64,000 nucleotides of DNA from Bordetella parapertussis (lineage in GTDB: Bacteria > Pseudomonadota > Gammaproteobacteria > Burkholderiales > Burkholderiaceae_C), in contig CAMATW010000009.1 of NCBI GenBank assembly GCA_945861305.1, forward strand, positions 1-64,000, in the 5' to 3' direction. The translations under genes and the position numbers were made by a program. The notes beneath the pieces are model-generated. The model saw only the letters and a list, made by a program, of their open reading frames with translations, had not been told where the DNA came from and searched no databases. Positions 25,907 through 34,134 of this stretch are shown piece after piece (position 1 is the stretch's first letter; each line of letters starts with the position of its first letter).

Positions 25907-26763
25907 GTAGTCGCAGTGAGAGCCTGTTGGGCAGAATCCAAGGTATTGGCCAAAAGCATGGTGATGGTCATGGGACCCACGCCGCCAGGTACAGGAGTGA
26001 TGTAGCCAGCGACAAGCCTCACAGCCTCGAAGTCGACATCACCACATAACTTGCCTGCATCGTCTCGGTTCATGCCAACGTCCAGAACCACAGCCCCTGG
26101 TTTGACCATGTCGGCGGTCAATACATTGCGCTTGCCTACTGCCGCCACAATCACATCAGCTTGCAAACAGTGGTGCTTGAGGTCAACCGTCGAGCTATGG
26201 CACACAGTGACGGTGGCATTTTCTTGCAGCAGCATCAGCGCCATGGGTTTGCCCACAATATTGCTTCTGCCAATCACCACCGCATGTTTGCCTTTCAGCT
26301 TGTAGCCAATGCTCTCCAACATCTTCATGCAGCCATGCGGTGTGCATGGCCAATAAGCGGGCAATCCCGTCATCAACGCACCGGCACTGGCCACATGAAA
26401 ACCGTCCACATCTTTGTTGGGGGCAATGGCTTCAATGATTTTTTGAGCGTCAATATGAGCAGGCAAAGGCAGTTGCACCAAAATGCCGTGAATAAGGGGA
26501 TCGTTGTTCAGCGCATCCACCCTTTCCAACAAATCGGCTTGGCTCAGGTCTTGAGGGTATTTTTCAAGCAGGGAATGGATGCCAACTTGTTCGCAAGCTT
26601 TGACCTTGTTGCGAACATAAACCTGCGATGCTGGGTTGTCACCAACCAAGACCACCGCCAAGCCGGGGTGCACACCTTGAGAGATAAGGGACTGTGCACG
26701 AGCTACAAAATCAGCTCGCATTTGTTGCGAGAGGGCGTTACCGTCGATGAGAATTGCTGACAT
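25903..26763 (-). CDS. folD: Bifunctional methylene-THF dehydrogenase / methenyl-THF cyclohydrolase
   Basis: A 286-residue enzyme of one-carbon metabolism. The catalytic part has [16 protein letters not shown] and the substrate motif [11 protein letters not shown]; the NADP part has [17 protein letters not shown], and [17 protein letters not shown] is at the C-terminus. All are standard for FolD. It overlaps prlC and starts at the very end of the response-regulator gene upstream. Confidence 0.97.
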   Translation of the reverse strand: MSAILIDGNALSQQMRADFVARAQSLISQGVHPGLAVVLVGDNPASQVYVRNKVKACEQVGIHSLLEKYPQDLSQADLLERVDALNNDPLIHGILVQLPLPAHIDAQKIIEAIAPNKDVDGFHVASAGALMTGLPAYWPCTPHGCMKMLESIGYKLKGKHAVVIGRSNIVGKPMALMLLQENATVTVCHSSTVDLKHHCLQADVIVAAVGKRNVLTADMVKPGAVVLDVGMNRDDAGKLCGDVDFEAVRLVAGYITPVPGGVGPMTITMLLANTLDSAQQALTATT

Positions 26764-27386
26764 TAGTTTTTAGCGTGTTGACCTAACGCTATTTTAAGCA
26801 AATCTGCAACGGTGTTGGCATTGAGTTTTTCCATGATGTTGGCACGGTGCGCTTCAACAGTTTTGATGCTGATGCCCAAGTCATCGGCAATTTGTTTGTT
26901 CAATCTGCCGGCCACGATGCGTTCAAGTACTTGGGCTTCACGGGTGGTGAGCTTAGACATGAGGGCGTCCCGGTTGGCCGCAATTTGTGAATCATTAAAA
27001 GAGTCACGTGCTTGGTCAAGCATACGTTCAACCAAGCTGACCAATTCTTCTTCTTTAAAAGGCTTTTGGATGAAATCCATAGCGCCTTTTTTCATGGTGT
27101 TCACAGCCATGGGCACATCGCCATGACCCGTGATGAAGACAATGGGCAAAGGTGATTTGCGTTCGACCAAGCGGTCTTGCAACTCAAGGCCTGAAATACC
27201 AGGCATACGAATATCAACAATCAAGCAAGCCACTTCGCGTGGGTCGTAGCGGCTTAAGAAATTTTCAGCGGAATCAAAACAGCGAACGCGGTAATCCTTG
27301 CCTTCGAGCAGCCATTGCAAGGAGTCACGCACGGCCTCATCATCATCGACCACGTAGACATTGCCTTTTTTGGGGATCAAACTCAT
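26763..27386 (-). CDS. FixJ-type response regulator
   Basis: A 207-residue two-domain regulator. The receiver (residues about 9-120) has the acidic pair DDDEAVRD, the phosphorylation Asp in [10 protein letters not shown], and FITGHGDV with KPFKEEEL. The LuxR/FixJ helix-turn-helix follows ([34 protein letters not shown]). ATG at 27386, with GGAG upstream, is chosen over a TTG four codons earlier. It lies 28 bases after a PAS histidine kinase, its obvious partner, and shares its last base with the folD start. The pair is divergent from aceE, so control of pyruvate dehydrogenase is plausible but unproven. Confidence 0.93.
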   Translation of the reverse strand: MSLIPKKGNVYVVDDDEAVRDSLQWLLEGKDYRVRCFDSAENFLSRYDPREVACLIVDIRMPGISGLELQDRLVERKSPLPIVFITGHGDVPMAVNTMKKGAMDFIQKPFKEEELVSLVERMLDQARDSFNDSQIAANRDALMSKLTTREAQVLERIVAGRLNKQIADDLGISIKTVEAHRANIMEKLNANTVADLLKIALGQHAKN

Positions 27387-27414
27387 CTCAAGCTCCAAGG
27401 GGCCAGTAAAGGCA

Positions 27415-29928
27415 TTAAAGGGGTATCAAGGTTTTGCTGGCTGGAAGCCAAAATGAAAAACGACCACCAACTATCAGTTTTCCATTGTAGATGTTCTCGG
27501 CTGTCATGCGGCCATGGTGTGACTCGATGATGGTTCGGCACAAATTCAGACCTATGCCCATGCCCTCGCTCTTGGTGGTGTAGAAGGCCTCAAACACGCG
27601 TTCCATCACCTCGGCTGCCATGCCCGAGCCGGAATCGCTGACTGAAAACTCCACAACGTCTTGACCCTCTACTTCTTTAGGAAGCACTTGCAATTCGACA
27701 TGGCGTTGGTTGATGGGACGCTGTGCGTGTTCAATGGCTTCGGCAGCATTTTTCAGCAAATTGATCAACACCTGCTCAATCAAAATCGGATCGATATGCA
27801 GCTTCGATAAGTGATCAGAAACAAACAAACTGAGTTTGATTTGCCTGCGACGCAACTCGATATCTGCAAGGTCAACCGCCTCTGCCACGATGGGGGCAAC
27901 CGCAGAGTTCACACGGTTGGTTTCACTGCGTTTCACAAAACTTCGAATGCGCTGAATAATTTGTCCCGCACGTTGGGCTTGGCGTGAGGTTTTTTCGAGC
28001 GCGACTTTTAACTCTTCTTCGGTGATTTGCTTGCCCTGTAAGCGACTCAACATGCCGTTGCAATAATTGGCAATAGCCGTTAAAGGTTGGTTCAATTCGT
28101 GGGCGACGCTGGAGGCCATCTCGCCCATGGTGATCAATCGACTGGCAGACTGAGACCGTTCAGCTTGCAAAGCGGCCTGCTCTTGGGCCAATCGTCTGGC
28201 AGTGATGTCGGTGGAGATGACCATTTGGGCGAGTCGCCCATCGACCCAGTTGAAATAGCGGGTTCTCACCTCCAGCCATTTGTTCAACTCAGGCACATAG
28301 ACCTCGGCATTTTCAGTACGGGCTTGCGTGAGGTTGTAGGTGGGCATGCCAACCATATCGTCCACATTGTCTAAATTTGGGCTTTCATTAAGTGGCAGTG
28401 TGCCGGCTTGGGAAACCAACTCCAGATGCCCCTTGCCTTGATTGCCAAACCACTGGCGATATAGCTTATTGGCAAAAAGAAGCTCTGCGCTTCCCAACGG
28501 AGAGACCGATACAGACGCATCCAGCGCTTCAAGCACCGTGGTGAAGCGCTCATGCGAAGCCGTCAGCTGCTCACGAATTTTGTTGGGCTCTGTGATGTCG
28601 GTCATCGAGGTCATCCAACCTGTTTGTTCCCCAACTGCATCAATCAAAGGCGAGACATAAAGCCTTGCATCAAAAATACTGCCGTTTTTGCGCCTCACTC
28701 GAATTTGAAAACCACTGACGGTGGTACGACCGTTGAGTTGATCGTATAGCTTGTTTTTGAGCATCTCACGGTCTTCATCAGGCCAATACGGAAAGGGTGA
28801 ACCCGAGCCTACCAACTCGGCCTCGCTCCAACCCGTCATTTGACAAAAAGCCGCGTTCACATAGGTGATGCGTCCATTCATGTCCATGGCTCGCATACCG
28901 GTGAGTACAGAGTTTTCCATGGCTCGGCGGAAATTAGTTTCGGTGATTAAGGCTTGTTGCGCTTGCAAGCGTCTGCGGGTGTGTCGCCAAGTACCAATCA
29001 ACATCCAAGTGGTCATGGCGCTGAGCAACATCACCAACCAAAAAAGACCGCTGCCGATGAGAACTTGCGAAGTGCGATAGGCCTGCGCACGAAGTTGCAA
29101 GCTGTTGCCAATGGTGGAGATAGGCACGATGTATTCATAGGCCTTGGATTCCCAAGGGGAATACTCCCATAAACCTGTGCGCGGTTTGATACTTTGCCCC
29201 GCCAGCATGGCATTGTTGCCATCCACCAAAGCAACCGCATGACGGGCTGTTATTTCAGCTGGCACGGTGTATCGCAACAAGCCTTCGACGGAGTACTCCA
29301 CCATCACCACACCTCGGAAGTGGGTGTTGTTGCTCATGGGTATATGAAATTGAATTTGGGTTTCGGTTTGACCCATTTTTTCTCGTGGTTTGATAGTGAT
29401 TGGGGGAGAAAAAATGCCTTGTCTAAGCTCTTTAGCCAAAGAGTAGGTGTCTTCGGTTTCTGTGTGTTCAAGCCAAGTGTCTTGGCGGTGCAGATGCACC
29501 ATGTCCAAACTGCTGCTGCTGGCTTGTGCCTTGACGCGACGGAACTCGTCGACCCAAAGAATGGCATTGATTTCGGGGTATTGCTTGAGAAGGTCTGATG
29601 ACTGCTCATCAAACTCGGTAATGCTTAGTTTTTCACCGCCGATATCTCTGGCTAGCTTCATCATGTGCTCTTGCTGTTCAAGCAAATGCAGGCGCATTTT
29701 TTGGTTGGCGTATTCCAAATCACGCTGAACGCTTTCCTGTTCGCGTTCCATTTCCTCGTAGCGCAAGTAACCCACGCTGCTGATAATCGTCAGAAGAAAA
29801 ATGGCAACCGCGGCTATCGGTGCCAATAAGGCCACCCTGTCTTGTCGGTTGGGTGTTTGTTTTTTCCACCAAGCGACCCAGCGTCTGGTAAGTGGCTTGA
29901 TCAGGTGGGAGATTTTTTGAAATTTCAT
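27415..29928 (-). CDS. Membrane PAS-domain sensor histidine kinase
   Basis: An 837-residue sensor kinase. There is a first membrane helix at about residues 33-55, a periplasmic sensor of about 230 residues, and a second helix near 290-315. A PAS domain follows with RAMDMNGRITYVNAAFCQMTGWSEAEL, and a second PAS-like segment comes after it. The phospho-acceptor His is in SSVAHELNQPLTAI (around residue 615). The ATPase has INLLKNAAEAIEHA and SDSGSGMAAE, with TTKSEGMGIGLNLCRTI as the G box. The arrangement resembles FixL/DctB-type kinases. No haem-binding signature is clear. It faces aceE across a 145-bp intergenic region that contains a long inverted repeat. Confidence 0.92.
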   Translation of the reverse strand: MKFQKISHLIKPLTRRWVAWWKKQTPNRQDRVALLAPIAAVAIFLLTIISSVGYLRYEEMEREQESVQRDLEYANQKMRLHLLEQQEHMMKLARDIGGEKLSITEFDEQSSDLLKQYPEINAILWVDEFRRVKAQASSSSLDMVHLHRQDTWLEHTETEDTYSLAKELRQGIFSPPITIKPREKMGQTETQIQFHIPMSNNTHFRGVVMVEYSVEGLLRYTVPAEITARHAVALVDGNNAMLAGQSIKPRTGLWEYSPWESKAYEYIVPISTIGNSLQLRAQAYRTSQVLIGSGLFWLVMLLSAMTTWMLIGTWRHTRRRLQAQQALITETNFRRAMENSVLTGMRAMDMNGRITYVNAAFCQMTGWSEAELVGSGSPFPYWPDEDREMLKNKLYDQLNGRTTVSGFQIRVRRKNGSIFDARLYVSPLIDAVGEQTGWMTSMTDITEPNKIREQLTASHERFTTVLEALDASVSVSPLGSAELLFANKLYRQWFGNQGKGHLELVSQAGTLPLNESPNLDNVDDMVGMPTYNLTQARTENAEVYVPELNKWLEVRTRYFNWVDGRLAQMVISTDITARRLAQEQAALQAERSQSASRLITMGEMASSVAHELNQPLTAIANYCNGMLSRLQGKQITEEELKVALEKTSRQAQRAGQIIQRIRSFVKRSETNRVNSAVAPIVAEAVDLADIELRRRQIKLSLFVSDHLSKLHIDPILIEQVLINLLKNAAEAIEHAQRPINQRHVELQVLPKEVEGQDVVEFSVSDSGSGMAAEVMERVFEAFYTTKSEGMGIGLNLCRTIIESHHGRMTAENIYNGKLIVGGRFSFWLPASKTLIPL

Positions 29929-29971
29929 GATGCTTAAGTTTAGGGCACAAGGTATTTAAATAATCCCCCAG

Positions 29972-30032
29972 ACGTTTCAATATTTCACATTAAGAAAAGA
30001 ATAAGCACTATTTGAAATTTTCATTGAAACGT
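29972..30032. promoter_or_regulatory. Long inverted repeat between the sensor kinase and aceE
   Basis: Two perfect 10-bp arms, ACGTTTCAAT (29972-29981) and ATTGAAACGT (30023-30032), stand 41 bases apart. Both are followed inwards by the same ATTTCA motif, on the right-hand arm after a four-base insertion. The site lies between divergent start codons and looks like a pair of operator half-sites. Confidence 0.6.
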
Positions 30033-30073
30033 GCGACACTTTAAAAATGTAAAGCCCCATAAGGAGACAAACC

Positions 30074-32785
30074 ATGGCTGCTCAACCAGATCCCCTGCGT
30101 ACATTCGCCCTGAATGACATTGACAGCCAAGAAACGCGGGAGTGGATGGATGCACTTTCAGCGGTCATCGCCTCCGAAGGGCCAGAGCGAGCCCACTACC
30201 TGTTAGAGCAATTGCTGGAGCACGCCCGAGAAAACAGCATCGACATGCCGTTTTCGGCCAATACGGGGTATGTCAACACCTTAGAGCCCGACCAAGAAGA
30301 GCGCTGCCCAGGCAACATCGAAATCGAAGAACGTCTTCGCGCTTATATGCGCTGGAATGCCATGGCCATGGTGGTCAAGGCGAATCGCCACAACCCTGCC
30401 GATGGCGGCGATTTGGGCGGTCATATTGGATCGTTTGCCTCCTTGGCCCACATGTTTGGCGCAGGTTTCAACCATTTTTGGCACGCCGAAAACGAAAACC
30501 ACGGTGGCGATCTGCTCTACATCCAAGGCCATGTGTCGCCCGGTGTTTATGCGCGTGCTTATTTAGAGGGCCGCCTGAGCGAAGAGCAGTTGCTCAACTT
30601 CCGTCAAGAGGTGGATGGCAAAGGCTTGTCGAGCTATCCCCATCCCAAGTTGATGCCCGAGTTTTGGCAGTTCCCCACCGTCTCCATGGGCTTGGGGCCT
30701 TTGATGGCAATTTACCAAGCGCGGTTTTTGAAGTACCTGCACGCCCGTGGCATTGCCAATACCGAAAACCGCAAGGTCTGGGTGTTTTGCGGTGACGGCG
30801 AGATGGACGAGGTGGAGTCTTTGGGCGCCATTGGTTTGGCCGCTCGCGAAAAGCTCGACAACCTGATTTTTGTCATCAACTGCAATTTGCAGCGCTTGGA
30901 CGGCCCGGTGCGCGGTAACGGCAAGATCATCCAAGAGTTGGAGAGTGAGTTTCGAGGTGCAGGCTGGAATGTGCTCAAGCTGATTTGGGGCAGCAACTGG
31001 GACCCCTTGATCGCCCGTGACAAAGACGGCGCACTGCGTCGCATCATGATGGAAACGGTGGACGGCGACTACCAAGCTTTCAAAGCCAACGATGGCGCTT
31101 ATGTGCGCAAGCATTTTTTTGGCCGCGACCCGCGCACCTTGGAGATGGTGGCCAAGTTAAGCGACGACGACATTTGGAATTTGCGCCGTGGCGGCCACGA
31201 CCCGCAAAAGGTCTATGCCGCCTATGCCGCTGCGGTGAAACACAAGGGTCAACCATCGGTGCTACTGATTAAAACCGTCAAAGGCTTTGGCATGGGCTCC
31301 TCCGGCGAGGGCAAAAACACCGTGCACCAAACCAAGAAGCTGACCGACGAAGACATCAAAATCTTTCGTGACCGCTTCAACATCCCTATTCCCGACAGCG
31401 AGTTGTCCAAGCTGCCTTTTTACAAGCCCGCCGACGACACGCCCGAGATGCGCTACTTGCACGAGCGCCGCAAAGCCTTGGGTGGCTATTTGCCCCACCG
31501 GCGCACCAAAGCCGATGAGCACTTTACCGTGCCATCGATGGAGATATTCAAGGCCATCACCGAGCCCACGGTGGAGGGCAGAGAAATTTCCACCACCCAA
31601 GCCTATGTGCGTTTTCTCACCCAGTTGTTGCGTGACCCAGCGCTGGGGCCACGCGTGGTGCCTATTCTTGTGGACGAGGCCCGCACCTTCGGCATGGAAG
31701 GCTTGTTTCGACAAATCGGCATTTACAACCCTGATGGCCAGCTGTACACCCCGGTCGACAAAGACCAAGTCATGTACTACAAAGAAGACAAGGCCGGCCA
31801 AATTTTGCAAGAGGGCATCAACGAAGCGGGTGGCATGAGCAGTTGGATCGCAGCTGCGACGTCTTACTCGACCAATAACCGCATCATGATTCCGTTCTAC
31901 GTGTATTACTCGATGTTTGGTTTTCAGCGTGTTGGCGATTTGGCATGGGCGGCGGGTGACATGCAAGCACGTGGTTTTTTGCTCGGCGGCACTTCTGGTC
32001 GTACCACCTTGAATGGCGAGGGCTTGCAACACGAGGACGGCCACAGCCATATCTTGGCGGGCACCATCCCCAACTGCGTAAGCTACGACCCCACTTTTGC
32101 ACACGAAGTAGCTGTCATCATGCAACATGGCTTAAAGCGAATGGTGGAAAAGCAAGAGAACGTGTTTTACTACCTCACGCTGCTCAACGAAAACTACCCC
32201 ATGCCCGGCCTGACAGCGGGCACTGAAGAACAGATCATCAAAGGCATGTACTTATTGCAAGCTGCAGAAGGCGCGAAAAAAATGCCACGGGTGAACCTGC
32301 TGGGTTCGGGCACGATTCTTCGCGAGTCCATTGCTGCGCGAGATTTATTGGCTGCCGATTGGGGGGTGGCCGCTAATGTTTGGAGTTGCCCCAGCTTCAA
32401 CGAGTTGGCCCGCGATGGCGCTGAAGCCGAGCGCTGGAACTTGATGCATCCCACGGACAAACCGCGTTTGTCGTTTGTGGCGCAGCAGCTGGGCACTAGC
32501 GAGGGGCCTGTGGTGGCGTCCACCGATTACATGAAGGCCTATGCAGACCAAATCCGCGCCTACATCCCCGCGGGCCGAGCCTACAAGGTGCTGGGCACCG
32601 ATGGTTTTGGGCGCAGTGACTTCCGCAGCAAGCTGCGCGAACACTTCGAGGTGAACCGCCACTACATTGTGGTGGCCGCGCTCAAGGCCTTGAGCGAGGA
32701 TGGTGCAGTGCCAGCCGAAACCGTGGCCAAAGCCATTCGAAAATACCAGCTGCAGGCGGACAAGATCAATCCGCTGCACGCTTGA
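30074..32785 (+). CDS. aceE: Pyruvate dehydrogenase E1 component (homodimeric type)
   Basis: A 903-residue thiamine-diphosphate enzyme that decarboxylates pyruvate and reductively acetylates the lipoyl groups of AceF. The ThDP motif begins at GDGEMDEVESLGAIGLAARE and ends with FVINCNLQRLDGPVRGN. The substrate and regulatory loops include FGMGSSGEGKNTVHQ; the transketolase-like C-domain has LGTDGFGRSDFRSKLREHFEVN in pieces. An AAGGAG site precedes the ATG. It is the first gene of aceE-aceF-lpdA. Confidence 0.97.
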   Translation: MAAQPDPLRTFALNDIDSQETREWMDALSAVIASEGPERAHYLLEQLLEHARENSIDMPFSANTGYVNTLEPDQEERCPGNIEIEERLRAYMRWNAMAMVVKANRHNPADGGDLGGHIGSFASLAHMFGAGFNHFWHAENENHGGDLLYIQGHVSPGVYARAYLEGRLSEEQLLNFRQEVDGKGLSSYPHPKLMPEFWQFPTVSMGLGPLMAIYQARFLKYLHARGIANTENRKVWVFCGDGEMDEVESLGAIGLAAREKLDNLIFVINCNLQRLDGPVRGNGKIIQELESEFRGAGWNVLKLIWGSNWDPLIARDKDGALRRIMMETVDGDYQAFKANDGAYVRKHFFGRDPRTLEMVAKLSDDDIWNLRRGGHDPQKVYAAYAAAVKHKGQPSVLLIKTVKGFGMGSSGEGKNTVHQTKKLTDEDIKIFRDRFNIPIPDSELSKLPFYKPADDTPEMRYLHERRKALGGYLPHRRTKADEHFTVPSMEIFKAITEPTVEGREISTTQAYVRFLTQLLRDPALGPRVVPILVDEARTFGMEGLFRQIGIYNPDGQLYTPVDKDQVMYYKEDKAGQILQEGINEAGGMSSWIAAATSYSTNNRIMIPFYVYYSMFGFQRVGDLAWAAGDMQARGFLLGGTSGRTTLNGEGLQHEDGHSHILAGTIPNCVSYDPTFAHEVAVIMQHGLKRMVEKQENVFYYLTLLNENYPMPGLTAGTEEQIIKGMYLLQAAEGAKKMPRVNLLGSGTILRESIAARDLLAADWGVAANVWSCPSFNELARDGAEAERWNLMHPTDKPRLSFVAQQLGTSEGPVVASTDYMKAYADQIRAYIPAGRAYKVLGTDGFGRSDFRSKLREHFEVNRHYIVVAALKALSEDGAVPAETVAKAIRKYQLQADKINPLHA

Positions 32786-32800
32786 CCAAGGGAGAAACAC

Positions 32801-34120
32801 ATGGCAACCGTAGAAGTGACGATTCCCGATATTGGCGACTTTGATGAAGTGGCTGTGATTGAGTTATTGGTGCAAGTGGGCGACAAAGTTCGCGCTGAAC
32901 AGTCTTTGATCACGGTGGAGTCTGACAAGGCTTCGATGGAAATACCTTGCTCTCATACGGGTGTGGTCAAGGAGATGCGTGTCAAGCTCGGCGACAAGGT
33001 CAAGCGGGGTTCGGTGATCGTGTTGGTGGAGGCTGCTTCGGCCGCAGGCCTCGCAGTGACAACGCCACCTGTCATTGCGGCACAACCCGTCATTGCGGCT
33101 CCACCTGTCATTGCAGCACAACCTGTCATTGCGAGCGAAGCGAAGCAATCCCCTGGATTGCCAAGGGCCGATGGCCCTCGCAATGACGCGGGCTTGCCCC
33201 ACGCCTCACCCTCGGTACGTAAATTTGCGCGTGAGCTTGGTGTGCCGCTCAGCGAAGTGAAAGGCAGCGGACCCAAGGGACGCATTTCGCAAGAAGATGT
33301 GCAAGCCTTCAGCCGTGGGGTGATGGCGGGAGAGACTCGTACCCAAGCGCAAAGCACCAAAGTACCGACCAGCGAGAGCGGCGCAGGCCTGGGTCTCATC
33401 CCTTGGCCCAAGGTGGACTTCGCCAAGTTTGGCCCCATTGAGCGCAAAGAGCTGGGTCGTATTCAAAAAATCAGCGGTGCGAATTTGTTACGCAATGCCG
33501 TGATGATTCCTGCCGTCACCAACCACGACGATGCAGACATTACCGAGCTCGAAGCCTTTCGTGTTGTGACCAACAAGGAAAACGAAAAGAGCGGCGTTAA
33601 GGTGACCATGCTGGCTTTCCTCATCAAGGCCTGTGTCTCAGCTCTGCAAAAGTTTCCGCAGTTCAACAGCTCACTTGACGGCGATGCACTGGTTTATAAG
33701 CAATATTGGCACATCGGTTTTGCGGCTGACACACCCAATGGTTTGATGGTGCCGGTGCTCAAAGACGCAGACAAAAAAGGCATTTTGCAAATCAGCGCAG
33801 AGATGGGCGAGTTGGCCAAAAAAGCCCGTGAAGGCAAGCTGAGTCCTGCTGAAATGTCGGGCGCCACCTTCACCATTTCCAGTTTGGGCGGTATTGGTGG
33901 GCGCTATTTCACGCCCATCATCAATGCACCTGAAGTGGCCATCTTGGGTGTGTGTCGCAGCACCATGGAGCCGGTGTGGAACGGCAAAGAGTTTGTGCCT
34001 CGCCTGATGTTGCCCTTGTCACTCACTTGGGACCATCGCGTGATTGATGGTGCCGCCGCTGCCCGCTTCAATGCCTATTTGGGCCAGGTTCTGGGCGATT
34101 TCCGCCGCGTCTTGCTTTAA
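32801..34120 (+). CDS. aceF: Dihydrolipoyllysine acetyltransferase (E2 of pyruvate dehydrogenase)
   Basis: A 439-residue E2 protein. One lipoyl domain (residues 1-80) carries the lipoylated Lys in VESDKASMEIP. A flexible linker follows, then the E1/E3-binding domain (SPSVRKFARELGVPLSEVKGSG) and the acetyltransferase domain ending in LSLTWDHRVIDGAAAARF with the catalytic His and Asp. E. coli has three lipoyl domains; here there is one. The linker (about residues 88-135) is odd: it encodes four near-identical PVIAA-type units and then a dispersed palindromic repeat read in frame as SEAKQSPG. Acetyl groups pass from E1 to CoA on this core. Confidence 0.96.
   Translation: MATVEVTIPDIGDFDEVAVIELLVQVGDKVRAEQSLITVESDKASMEIPCSHTGVVKEMRVKLGDKVKRGSVIVLVEAASAAGLAVTTPPVIAAQPVIAAPPVIAAQPVIASEAKQSPGLPRADGPRNDAGLPHASPSVRKFARELGVPLSEVKGSGPKGRISQEDVQAFSRGVMAGETRTQAQSTKVPTSESGAGLGLIPWPKVDFAKFGPIERKELGRIQKISGANLLRNAVMIPAVTNHDDADITELEAFRVVTNKENEKSGVKVTMLAFLIKACVSALQKFPQFNSSLDGDALVYKQYWHIGFAADTPNGLMVPVLKDADKKGILQISAEMGELAKKAREGKLSPAEMSGATFTISSLGGIGGRYFTPIINAPEVAILGVCRSTMEPVWNGKEFVPRLMLPLSLTWDHRVIDGAAAARFNAYLGQVLGDFRRVLL
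33068..33187 (+). repeat. 18-bp tandem units and dispersed palindromic repeat inside aceF
   Basis: Four near-identical 18-base units start at 33068, 33086, 33104 and 33122, each containing GTCATTGC. The last runs into a palindromic element bounded by GTCATTGCGAG (33125-33135) and CTCGCAATGAC (33177-33187). It has an inner stem GCAATCC/GGATTGC (33145-33151, 33155-33161) and GGGCC/GGCCC further on. The element with GCGAGCGAAGCGAAGCAATC is a repeat widespread in bacterial genomes. The reading frame is preserved. Confidence 0.8.
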
Positions 34121-34134
34121 GGCCAAGGACAGTC

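Noticed and set aside
33068-33139. Regular GTCATTGC units considered as a CRISPR array
   Set aside because: The units are 18 bases apart with no unique spacers, are translated in frame and belong to a coding linker plus a dispersed palindrome.
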